Positions 41,655-51,013 of a stretch of 64,000 nt of DNA are shown here, piece by piece. The notes under the pieces are model-generated. The model worked only from the letters and a program-made list of their open reading frames with translations. It ran no database searches and was not told where the DNA came from. The translations under genes were made by a program, and so were the position numbers. The stretch lies in the NCBI GenBank assembly GCA_017465865.1, contig JAFTVF010000013.1, positions 124,001-188,000 of the forward strand. Reading direction: 5' to 3'. This stretch comes from Clostridia bacterium (lineage in GTDB: Bacteria; Bacillota; Clostridia; Christensenellales; Borkfalkiaceae). The first letter of the stretch is position 1. Each line of letters begins with the position of its first letter.

Positions 41655-42598
41655 GTAAACACCTGCCCTTTTTTCGCCTTTCTGCCGTTGATAAAATCCC
41701 CGCCGCTTATCCGTTTCCCCCCCGAGGCCTGCACTTCAGTCAGCTTCACCGCCCCGTCCGCGCATTTCACAAGCAGTCCGCGCTTGGGTCTATCCGACAG
41801 CACCTCGCCAAAGGCCGCGGTTTCCAGCGCCGTTTGTTCCTCATCGTTCAGCACGGCTTTTTCCGCGCGGTATACGTTGACGGTATTCCCGTCTAATTGC
41901 GTAAAAGCCACGGGCGCGGGGTTCATGCCGCGCACGAGATCGACGATCTCCGTTGCCGTTTTGAAAAAATCGATCTTCGCGTGTTCTTTGCCGATTTTCC
42001 GAACGATATTCACGCCCTCGTCCCCTTGCGGAGTTAAGGTGTATTCGCCCGATTTCAGCGCGTTTAACGCCCGTACGATCAGCTCCGCGCCGATTACGGA
42101 AAGCCTATCCGACAGCTCGCCGTAGGTTTCCGCCTCCCCGATCGGGGTTTCTTCTACCGCGAGAATATCCCCGCAATCCAAGCCCAGCTCCGTTTTCATA
42201 ACGGAAACGCCCGTTTTCGTTTCGCCGTTTAAGATACAGCTTTGGATCGGCGAAGCGCCACGATAGGCGGGCAACAACCCCGCGTGGATATTCCAAACGC
42301 CCATAGAAAAACTATCGAGCACCGCCTGCGTTAAAATTTGACCGTACGCACAGGTGATCATAATATCCCCGCCGAGCGCGCGTACGCTTTCTACTTCGTC
42401 GCGGATTTTATCGGGCTGTAACACGGGAATACCGAGCGTTTCCGCAAGCACTTTCACGGGCGGTGGCGTAAGAACGCCTTTCCTGCCCTGCGGTTTGTCC
42501 GCTTGCGTAATTACCCCGACGACTTCAAAGCCGTTGTCTACGATATGTTGTAAGGGCGCGACCGCAAATTCGGGCGTACCCGCAAAGACGATTTTCAT
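41648..42598 (-). CDS. fmt: Methionyl-tRNA formyltransferase
   Basis: A 316-residue enzyme that formylates the initiator tRNA. KIVFAGTPEFAVAPL starts the catalytic fold; VNIHAGLLPAYRGASPIQ, actually WNIHAGLLPAYRGASPIQS, holds the catalytic asparagine and histidine, and GLDCGDIL the aspartate. The C-terminal OB-fold domain for tRNA binding is present. It lies between def and rsmB as in most Bacillota. Confidence 0.96.
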   Translation of the reverse strand: MKIVFAGTPEFAVAPLQHIVDNGFEVVGVITQADKPQGRKGVLTPPPVKVLAETLGIPVLQPDKIRDEVESVRALGGDIMITCAYGQILTQAVLDSFSMGVWNIHAGLLPAYRGASPIQSCILNGETKTGVSVMKTELGLDCGDILAVEETPIGEAETYGELSDRLSVIGAELIVRALNALKSGEYTLTPQGDEGVNIVRKIGKEHAKIDFFKTATEIVDLVRGMNPAPVAFTQLDGNTVNVYRAEKAVLNDEEQTALETAAFGEVLSDRPKRGLLVKCADGAVKLTEVQASGGKRISGGDFINGRKAKKGQVFTC

Positions 42599-42617
42599 AA
42601 GCCTGCTCCTACGGTCT

Positions 42618-43070
42618 TTACGCTTTTTCGATATGGGTTGCTTTGTCGATGTACAAGATCCCGTCGAGATGATCGAGCTCGTGGCAGATCGCGCGCGCGA
42701 AAAAGCCTTTGGCTTTGAGGATATGCTTTTCGCCGTTTCGGTCCTGATAGGAAAGGGTTACTTTCATAGGCCGCGAAACGATACCGCTCTTTCCGCGGAC
42801 GGAAAGACAGCCCTCCCAGCCCGACTGTTCGCCTTTTTGCAACAGAATAACGGGGTTGATAAATTCAAAATACCCCTCCTCGACGTCCACGACGACGACC
42901 CGACGGAGCACGCCGACCTGCGGCGCGGCAAGCCCTGCGCCCTCTTCCTTTTTCACCGTGTCTTTCATATCGTCGAGAAGCGCCCGTAATTTATCGTCGA
43001 ACTCCTCTACGGGGAAACATTTTTGTCTTAATACGTCGTCGCCGACCTGTACTACGTTCCGAATTGCCAT
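42618..43070 (-). CDS. def: Peptide deformylase
   Basis: A 150-residue metalloenzyme removing the formyl group from nascent proteins. The three motifs are complete: GAGLAAPQVG (residues 42-51), WEGCLSV with the metal cysteine and ICHELDHLDGILY with the HExxH metal histidines and catalytic glutamate. Short length suits type 1 deformylases. Nineteen bases before fmt, forming the usual def-fmt pair. Confidence 0.96.
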   Translation of the reverse strand: MAIRNVVQVGDDVLRQKCFPVEEFDDKLRALLDDMKDTVKKEEGAGLAAPQVGVLRRVVVVDVEEGYFEFINPVILLQKGEQSGWEGCLSVRGKSGIVSRPMKVTLSYQDRNGEKHILKAKGFFARAICHELDHLDGILYIDKATHIEKA

Positions 43071-43080
43071 ACTCTTCTCC

Positions 43081-45255
43081 TTAACTCAAATTCGCGGGAT
43101 TTTCTTCCACGCTCACCAACACGTCGCGCGTCCTCGCCTCGGCGCAAGCCCCGTAAATTTCGGGCAATACCGAAGTATCCGACAGCCGCATCAGCACCTG
43201 ATAACGGAATTTATTCTGTATCCGCTTGATCGGCGCGCGCATTTTATTGAAAAACAGGAACTTTTCGGGATGGTCGGTATACAGCTTTTCCAAAGCCACG
43301 TACACCTCCCGAAGCGCCTCTATCGTCTTTTTATCGTCCTCGCCCGTAACCAGCACCCGCACGATCTTGGAAAAGGGCGGGAACGCCATCGCCGCGCGCA
43401 GGGAAACCTCGTTCTCGTAAAACCCCTCGTAATCGTAAGAGGTCGCAAACCGCAGCACCTCGTTTTCGGGGTCGAAAGTCTGTAACACCACTTTGCCTTT
43501 CTCCTCCGCTCTGCCGCTTCTGCCCGCTACCTGCGTCAACAGCTGAAAGGTGCGTTCGCCGCTGCGGTAATCGGAAAAATGCAGGCTCATATCCGCGTCG
43601 AGTATCCCCACGAGGGTAACGGACGGGAAATCGTGGCCTTTTGCGATCATTTGCGTACCGACGAGGATATCCGCTTTTTTCTCCGCAAAGGCTTTCAGGA
43701 TCTTGTAATGCCCCTCTTTCCCGCTCGTCGTGTCGTTGTCCATACGCAAAATCCGAGCGTTCGGATACAGCTTTTGCAGGTCGGCTACGATCCTCTGCGT
43801 GCCCGTGCCCGCGTACGAGAGCTTTCTGCCCCCGCAATCGGGACACGCCGAAAGCATATTGTATTTCATACCGCAATAATGGCATTTCAAACAGTTCTCG
43901 TCGCGGTGATATGTGAGCGAAACGTCGCACGCCTCGCACCTTGCCACGTACCCGCATTCCTTACAGATCACCGTCTGCGAATACCCGCGGCGGTTGAGGA
44001 ACAGGATCGCCTGTTTCTCCGCCGAAAGACATTTTTCGATCTCCTCTTTGAGAGCCCCCGAAAACGCGGAATTGTTCCCGCGCCGCACCTCTCTCCGCAT
44101 ATCCGCGATCACGATTTCGGGAAGCGGGCGCTGATTGATACGCTTTTCCAAACGGATCAGAGAAAATTCTCCCTCTTTCGCCCGTTTATACGTTTCCACC
44201 GACGGCGTCGCGCTGCCCAAAACCAGCTTACAGCCGTTGCGTTTCGCACGCAGCAAAGCCACGTCAAAGGTATTATACCGCGGCGCGGTTTCGCTGGAAT
44301 AACTTGAATCGTGTTCCTCGTCGATAATGATCACGCCGAGATTTTCCAAGGGCGCAAAGACCGCGCTTCTCGCGCCGATCGCGATTTTCGCCTCGCCCGT
44401 GCGCAGCCGCCACCATTCGTCGAACCGCTCGCCTGCGGATAACCCGCTGTGCAGTATCGCCGCGTTTTTCCCAAACCTCGCGCGGAGCTGAGAAAGCATC
44501 TGCGGGGTCAGAGAAATTTCGGGCACGAGGAAGATCGAGCTTTTCCCCTGCGCCAAGCACTCGGCGATCAAGGTCAGATAGATCTCCGTTTTTCCGCTCC
44601 CCGTTACGCCGTGCAAAAGCTGTACCGTGCGGTTGTCGGTGTTGATCATATCCACCGCGCGTTCCTGATCGGGCGTGAGCGTACGCGCAACGCGCTCCGC
44701 CGTTACCGTCTTATACGGGTCGCGCAGGATCTGTTCTTTGAAGATCCGCACGTAGCCTTTCTTTTCGAGTGCCGTTACGCCCGCAGGGTAAACGCTATTG
44801 AGATACGCGCAATCCGTCTTGCCGTTCTTTTCGAGATACTCCGCAACGCCGATCTGGTTTTTCGCGGATTTCACGAGCTTCATTTCCGAAACGGGCACGG
44901 TAAGCTCCGCGTAATTTCTCATAAGCTCCCGCACCTTGCCCGTACGCATTTCCGAGGGCAAAAACAACCGCAACGCAAGCGCCTTGGGCACGCGATACCG
45001 CGCCGTCAATTTCTCCGCGAGCGCAAGACACTCGGAATTTAACGCAGGCAATTCGTCGGGGCAGGGAAACACCCGTTTCAAACGCTGCTTAGGCAGGTCG
45101 GAAGTTTCCTTGACCCGCATCACGAACCCGGGCACGGTCTTGCCCCCGAACGGCGCGCGAACGCGGCTGCCGACGATAACCGTATCGTCGCAGAGATAAT
45201 CGTATATTCTGTCCGTTTCGCTTGCCGCGATGTCTACGATAACTTCCGCAATCAC
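43081..45255 (-). CDS. priA: Primosomal protein N' (replication restart helicase PriA)
   Basis: A 724-residue helicase that reloads replication at broken forks. The N-terminal DNA-binding region is followed by helicase motifs LLHGVTGSGKTEIYL, IIDEEHDSSY and GSATPSVETY. Eight zinc cysteines lie in CKECGYVARCEACD and the following CLKCHYCG...CPDCGG; motif V/VI is seen in LVGTQMIAKGHDFPSV and QVAGRSGRAEEKG. Start: GTG at 45255 (VIAEVIVDIA), preceded by GGAGGAAAC; the longer frame from 45309 enters a hairpin and is not used. Confidence 0.94.
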   Translation of the reverse strand: MIAEVIVDIAASETDRIYDYLCDDTVIVGSRVRAPFGGKTVPGFVMRVKETSDLPKQRLKRVFPCPDELPALNSECLALAEKLTARYRVPKALALRLFLPSEMRTGKVRELMRNYAELTVPVSEMKLVKSAKNQIGVAEYLEKNGKTDCAYLNSVYPAGVTALEKKGYVRIFKEQILRDPYKTVTAERVARTLTPDQERAVDMINTDNRTVQLLHGVTGSGKTEIYLTLIAECLAQGKSSIFLVPEISLTPQMLSQLRARFGKNAAILHSGLSAGERFDEWWRLRTGEAKIAIGARSAVFAPLENLGVIIIDEEHDSSYSSETAPRYNTFDVALLRAKRNGCKLVLGSATPSVETYKRAKEGEFSLIRLEKRINQRPLPEIVIADMRREVRRGNNSAFSGALKEEIEKCLSAEKQAILFLNRRGYSQTVICKECGYVARCEACDVSLTYHRDENCLKCHYCGMKYNMLSACPDCGGRKLSYAGTGTQRIVADLQKLYPNARILRMDNDTTSGKEGHYKILKAFAEKKADILVGTQMIAKGHDFPSVTLVGILDADMSLHFSDYRSGERTFQLLTQVAGRSGRAEEKGKVVLQTFDPENEVLRFATSYDYEGFYENEVSLRAAMAFPPFSKIVRVLVTGEDDKKTIEALREVYVALEKLYTDHPEKFLFFNKMRAPIKRIQNKFRYQVLMRLSDTSVLPEIYGACAEARTRDVLVSVEENPANLS

Positions 45256-45274
45256 GCGTGTTTCCTCCGATAAC

Positions 45275-45310
45275 AAAAAGTAATTGCCCCGAAGTACGTT
45301 TCGAGGCAAC
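45275..45310 (-). terminator. Hairpin between rpoZ and priA
   Basis: Stem TTGCCTCGAA/TTCGGGGCAA followed on minus by TTACTTTTTG. It is possibly a partial terminator inside the operon. Confidence 0.6.
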
Positions 45311-45315
45311 TCTTT

Positions 45316-45537
45316 TCAGTCTTTTGCAACAACGACTTTACCGTCTGCAATATCCTTGCAGGCGGACAGCAGTTCTTTGTCCTTGCCCGTCGAATCGTGT
45401 ATGCCGAGGTTTCTTTCCGTCTCGATGATCTGTCTTGCGCGCTTGGACGCGATCGTGCACAGCGCGTAACGGCTGATCGGGTCTTCTTCCGTACCCAGTT
45501 TTCTGATCATTTCGTCTACCGAAGGTTCGTTAATCAT
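45316..45537 (-). CDS. rpoZ: RNA polymerase omega subunit
   Basis: A 73-residue protein, typical of short Bacillota omega subunits. The block RYALCTIASKRARQIIETER contains the conserved KRARQI helix that clasps the end of the beta-prime subunit. Position between gmk and priA matches the usual order (coaBC, often found next, is absent). AGGAGTGTAAAAAAAT lies before the ATG. Confidence 0.93.
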   Translation of the reverse strand: MINEPSVDEMIRKLGTEEDPISRYALCTIASKRARQIIETERNLGIHDSTGKDKELLSACKDIADGKVVVAKD

Positions 45538-45571
45538 ATTTTTTTACACTCCTTTTCGTGTTTTTCTTATC

Positions 45572-46132
45572 TTATTTCTTACAGGCAGAGCCGTCTAAAA
45601 TCCCCTCTACCTCGCTTATCGCCCGCTCCAACTCGTCGTTCACTACGACGAAATCGTATTTCTCCTTTTGCGAAAGCTCGTATTCCAGCCTCGAAAGCCT
45701 GTTTTGTATCTGCTCCGCCGTTTCCGTTTCTCTGCCCTCTAACCGCCGTTTCAGCTCCTCTATGCTCGGCGGAACGATCATTACGAGCACCGCTTCGGGC
45801 AACCGTTTTTTTACGTTCAGCGCGCCTACCACGTCGATTTCCAAAATTACTGACTTCGTTTTCAGCGTTTCTTCCACGAAACTGATCGGCGTGCCGTAGT
45901 AGTTCCCGAAATGCTCGTCGTACTCTAAAAAGTCCTGCTTTTCCAGCCTTTCCAAGAACTCCGCTTTCGTCAAGAAGAAATATTCCTTGCCGTGCGTTTC
46001 GCCCTCGCGCGGGGCTCTCGTCGTGCACGACACCGATTCCACCACGTCGCTGCGGCGTTTGATCAGCGTTTTTACGATCGTGCCCTTGCCCACGCCCGAC
46101 GGACCGGAAACCACCATCAATTTATGCTTCAT
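45572..46132 (-). CDS. gmk: Guanylate kinase
   Basis: A 186-residue enzyme that phosphorylates GMP to GDP. The P-loop is VVSGPSGVGKGTIV (residues 7-20), and the GMP-binding region is SVSCTTRAPREGETHGKEYFF; LEIDVVGALNVKK follows. The start at 46132 is chosen because AAGGAG stands 5 bases before it; GTG two codons earlier would leave no spacing. Nine bases after yicC. Confidence 0.96.
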   Translation of the reverse strand: MKHKLMVVSGPSGVGKGTIVKTLIKRRSDVVESVSCTTRAPREGETHGKEYFFLTKAEFLERLEKQDFLEYDEHFGNYYGTPISFVEETLKTKSVILEIDVVGALNVKKRLPEAVLVMIVPPSIEELKRRLEGRETETAEQIQNRLSRLEYELSQKEKYDFVVVNDELERAISEVEGILDGSACKK

Positions 46133-46141
46133 TGCCACTCC

Positions 46142-47017
46142 TTATTCGAGGTTCTGCACCTGCTCGCGGATCTTCTCGATCTCATTCTTTAAGGCAAGCC
46201 CTGCGCGCGTGATTTCCACGTCGTTACTCTTGGAACAGGTCGTGTTCGCTTCGCGGTTGAACTCCTGCACCAAAAAGTCGAGCTTTCTGCCCACGACCCC
46301 CTCTTCGCAAATACTGCGGAACTGTCCGATATGCGATTTCAAGCGGGTCAGCTCCTCGTCGATATTGCTCTTGTCCGTGAACACCGCCACTTCGTTCAAG
46401 ATACGGTTTTCGTCTATCGCCGCACCGCCCAAGTATTCCTTGACCCGCGCCGTCAGCTTGTCTTTATACTCCGTCGCAACAAGCGGCGCGCGCAAAGAGA
46501 TCTCTTGCACAAGCCCCTCAATCGTCTGCATACGGCAAAGCATATCCGTTTTCAGCTTCTCGCCCTCTACCGCGCGCATCGCGTTGAGATTTTCCAACGC
46601 CCCGTTCAAAGCGGTTTCCAGCGCAGTCGTCAGCGCCTCGTCCAAGCCCTGCGTTTCTTCCTGTTTGAGCACCTCGGGATAACGGAGCACGGAAGAAAGC
46701 GTAACGTCGTCTACAAGCTCGGGGAACGTCGCTTTCAGCGTTTTTGCCGCGGCAACGTAGGAGGTAGCCAACGCAAGATCGCAGGTAAGCGCGGTCGGGC
46801 GTTCGCGTTTGTCCTTTAAGGACACGAACACGTCCGCGTGTCCGCGCGTGAGCTTTTTGCGTACGGTGGCGCGAATGACTTCCTCGTACGCCGCAAAAAT
46901 CCGTGGCGCTTTGATGGAAACGTCCAGATAACGGTTGTTCACCGTCTTGATCTCGCAGGTCAGCTCGATGCCGTCCGCGCTGTATTCGCCTTTTCCGTAA
47001 CCCGTCATGCTCAGCAT
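46142..47017 (-). CDS. yicC: YicC-family endoribonuclease
   Basis: A 291-residue protein starting MLSMTGYGKGEYS, the signature N-terminus of the YicC/YloC family, with the usual C-terminal DUF1732 block containing IDEELTRLKSHIGQF and GRKLDFLVQEFNREANT. Members are RNases acting on small RNAs and stress transcripts. The promoter -10 box at 47069-47074 places the transcript start after the upstream in-frame ATG at 47065, so ATG 47017, with gagg upstream, must be the start. First gene of the long housekeeping operon. Confidence 0.93.
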   Translation of the reverse strand: MLSMTGYGKGEYSADGIELTCEIKTVNNRYLDVSIKAPRIFAAYEEVIRATVRKKLTRGHADVFVSLKDKRERPTALTCDLALATSYVAAAKTLKATFPELVDDVTLSSVLRYPEVLKQEETQGLDEALTTALETALNGALENLNAMRAVEGEKLKTDMLCRMQTIEGLVQEISLRAPLVATEYKDKLTARVKEYLGGAAIDENRILNEVAVFTDKSNIDEELTRLKSHIGQFRSICEEGVVGRKLDFLVQEFNREANTTCSKSNDVEITRAGLALKNEIEKIREQVQNLE

Positions 47018-47068
47018 ACGTTTTTTCCTCGTATTCCCTTTTTTACGACCGACATTTTCAGTCATATC

Positions 47069-47097
47069 ATTATAGCAGATTTTTTCAAAAATTACAA
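47069..47097 (-). promoter_or_regulatory. Promoter of the yicC-gmk-rpoZ-priA operon
   Basis: Minus strand TTGTAA (47097-47092), 17 bases, TGCTATAAT (-10 at 47074-47069, extended). Confidence 0.85.
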
Positions 47098-47169
47098 GTG
47101 GTATTGCTGGCTTTTTTGCTGTTTTTTACAAAAAAAAGAAAAAATGGGGAAATCCCCATTCTTTCGCTA

Positions 47170-48459
47170 TTATTGCGCCGTTAGTTTATCAAAAAGTTTT
47201 TCTCCGTTGGGTTTTATATAATACAAAACGTACCAATCATCTTTTACAACCCCTATATTCTCACTAAACTTTACAAACCACGTAATATCTGTTTTCATAG
47301 AATTTCCATTTTTATCGATAATATAATAATAATCGTCTTGCTTGTAATATGCGTACCCGTCGGGTGCTAATATAAAATCATCCACCTCTTTCCCTTTTAT
47401 CGGCTCTATCAGCTCATTTCCTTGCGTGTCTATCATAGTAACGTATTTTTCTTCGTCTAAACCACGGATTTGAACCAATCCATAATCACCGTTAAAGGTA
47501 AAGTCCTCTATGCGAGAAGCAGGATATGCCGTAAATTGAGTTGTAATCGGCGTTGTTTGCGTATAATCTGTTATTCCAAGATATTGTTCATTTTCTCGCG
47601 TTACAACCTTTCCGTCATAAAATGCCCAATCGTAATCCAGCTGGGCTACCGAAAATCCTATATTTACTACCCTTCCGTCTTCATAAATAATGCAATTATC
47701 TTTGATATTCTCATATACTTCCGTAACGCTTTCCCCGTCCTCATTTCTCTTTGTTACCGTAATAGAAATTCCATTTTTCATACTAGCAAAACGTACGTGG
47801 CAAGACAGGGGAATAAATGCCATACCATTAGAAAATTCAGCATGCCAATCGCTAAACACTCCATTCAACGTTATTGCAATACTATTATCGCCCTTATAAA
47901 TTGGATATACTATATCTTTTCGCCCTATTTCACCAACAAAACCGTTACCTATGTGCTTTATTTTATCATATAAGTCATCTTCTTCAAGGTTCACCAAAGG
48001 TTTAACCCAATTCCCTTGATAATCGATAACACCGTACAAATGTTCTAAATCTGTTATAGTGCTTTTATTTTGATAAACCCAAGCATATCCCCCGCCGTAC
48101 GCCTTGATTTCCGTCTTTTCGTCAATGGTAAGAACTATTTCCCCTTTTGCATTTATCAATTTGCAGGTTTCTTCCGTAACAATTAACCCGCTTCCTTTTC
48201 CGATATTATAAGTTTTTTGGTTTTCTAAGGTTTCAGAATATAAAATCTTCCCTGTGGTATCAATAAATCCCAAATATTCATTATACTTACCAGCATTATA
48301 TTTTACCCAAGCGCGACTGTCGATAAAATTTTCTCCGTCTTCCATTTTATAATTAGACGTGCCTATACCTTTATTTTCACCCAACTGAATACACGAAGAA
48401 AATGTAAAGCAAAAAACACTAAACACAAGCATTAACACCGCTAAAATACACTTTTTCAT
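47170..48459 (-). CDS. WG-repeat lipoprotein
   Basis: A 429-residue predicted lipoprotein: the signal peptide MKKCILAVLMLVFSVFCFTF ends in a lipobox FSSC, so the cysteine at about 23 would be lipid-anchored outside the membrane. The mature part contains repeated short units of the WG type (YLGFIDTTGKIL, YGVIDYQGNWV, YYIIDKNGNSM, VTMIDTQGNEL). The gene is clearly more AT-rich than its neighbours, with codons ending in A or T, which suggests acquisition. It is read from a promoter whose spacer holds a palindrome and diverges from an XRE regulator. Function unknown. Confidence 0.72.
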   Translation of the reverse strand: MKKCILAVLMLVFSVFCFTFSSCIQLGENKGIGTSNYKMEDGENFIDSRAWVKYNAGKYNEYLGFIDTTGKILYSETLENQKTYNIGKGSGLIVTEETCKLINAKGEIVLTIDEKTEIKAYGGGYAWVYQNKSTITDLEHLYGVIDYQGNWVKPLVNLEEDDLYDKIKHIGNGFVGEIGRKDIVYPIYKGDNSIAITLNGVFSDWHAEFSNGMAFIPLSCHVRFASMKNGISITVTKRNEDGESVTEVYENIKDNCIIYEDGRVVNIGFSVAQLDYDWAFYDGKVVTRENEQYLGITDYTQTTPITTQFTAYPASRIEDFTFNGDYGLVQIRGLDEEKYVTMIDTQGNELIEPIKGKEVDDFILAPDGYAYYKQDDYYYIIDKNGNSMKTDITWFVKFSENIGVVKDDWYVLYYIKPNGEKLFDKLTAQ

Positions 48460-48513
48460 TCTTTTTTTCCTTTTTTGTAAACTTGTTTTTAGTCATTAAA
48501 AACGTTTTTCAAT

Positions 48514-48543
48514 ATTCTATCACGCCATTTGGTGTGATGTCAA
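48514..48543 (-). promoter_or_regulatory. Promoter of the WG-repeat lipoprotein gene
   Basis: Minus strand TTGACA (48543-48538), 18 bases, TAGAAT (48519-48514). The spacer is almost filled by operator 1. Confidence 0.78.
48521..48536. promoter_or_regulatory. Operator 1 (cacgccatttggtgtg)
   Basis: Imperfect palindrome CACgCC-ATTT-GGTGTG lying within the spacer of the lipoprotein promoter. Same half-site as operator 2. Confidence 0.7.
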
Positions 48544-48550
48544 TCAAAAT

Positions 48551-48564
48551 ACACCGTTTGGTGT
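48551..48564. promoter_or_regulatory. Operator 2 (acaccgtttggtgt)
   Basis: Perfect palindrome ACACC-GTTT-GGTGT directly upstream of the xre start, where it would cover that gene's promoter. Centres of the two operators are about 29 bp apart, close to three helical turns. Confidence 0.75.
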
Positions 48565-48575
48565 AAAATAATTAT

Positions 48576-48788
48576 ATGGAGAACAAATTTATCCTCTCTT
48601 TTGCCCAAAACCTAAAAGATCTGATAGGAGATATGTCGATTTCCGAATTTGCGAGAAAGGTAGACATTCCGCAACAAACAATCTCCCGTTATTTGCTATG
48701 CCAACGCGAGATCACTTTAACAAATCTTTGTAAAATAGCCGACTATTTCGATGAGGATATTGATTATTTGCTCGGAAGAAAAGATTGA
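48576..48788 (+). CDS. XRE-family HTH regulator
   Basis: A 70-residue single-domain protein. SISEFARKVDIPQQTISRYLLCQ is a helix-turn-helix of the Cro/C1 type, followed by REITLTNLCKIADYFDEDIDYLLG, the usual last helices. It probably binds as a dimer the two ACACC-type palindromes in the 117-bp gap to the divergent lipoprotein gene, repressing it and itself; that is inferred from geometry. No ribosome site is clear. It has its own terminator shared with ligA. Confidence 0.88.
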   Translation: MENKFILSFAQNLKDLIGDMSISEFARKVDIPQQTISRYLLCQREITLTNLCKIADYFDEDIDYLLGRKD

Positions 48789-48798
48789 TCGCAAAAAA

Positions 48799-48827
48799 CA
48801 AGGCTCCGCCACTTGCAGAGCCTTGTT
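48799..48827. terminator. Bidirectional terminator between xre and ligA
   Basis: Nine-bp stem ACAAGGCTC/GAGCCTTGT with an 11-base loop and A/T tracts on both sides. Confidence 0.85.
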
Positions 48828-50789
<1,962 letters not shown>

Positions 50790-50792
50790 TTA

Positions 50793-51013
50793 GTGAATTG
50801 CAAACTGTGTTTGCGTGAATTGAAATGGATTTCGTGAATTGCCCTTTCAGGGCGTGAATTGCACGCCGACGGCGTGCGTTATGGTTATTATTTACAATTA
50901 AAATTGTATAAATCTTCCCTCAACGCGTTTTGCAAAAACGCATTTCACGACGGCGTAGCCGTCATTTCACGGGCGCAAGCCCATTTCACGAATTGCGTAG
51001 TAATTCATTTCAC
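50793..51013. repeat. Hairpin array D (gtgaattg / atttcac type), overlapping the pcrA stop
   Basis: Left arm: CAAACtgtGTTTG, AAATggaTTTC-like, CCCTttcAGGG and CACGCCgacGGCGTG, separated by gtgaattg. The core (about 50880-50915) holds the palindrome ttacaattaaaattgtataa. Right arm: a GCGttttgcaaaaaCGC unit, GACGGCgtaGCCGTC, GGGCgcaaGCCC and GAATTgcgtagtAATTC, separated by atttcac. The last linker, read on minus as gtgaaatg, contains the TGA stop codon of pcrA. No gene is present. Confidence 0.88.

Noticed and set aside
45256-45309. Longer PriA start at 45309
   Set aside because: The extra codons fall in the hairpin between rpoZ and priA, while GTG at 45255 has GGAGGAAAC at the right distance and starts the typical N-terminus.
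47018-47065. Upstream YicC start at 47065
   Set aside because: It lies within 4 bases of the -10 box and would be outside or at the very end of the transcript; the family N-terminus MLSMTGYGKG starts at 47017.
50793-51013. CRISPR-like appearance of the hairpin arrays (short repeat, variable spacer)
   Set aside because: The constant part is only 7-8 bases, the variable parts are palindromes rather than foreign sequence, the second half is inverted, and no cas genes are in the window.
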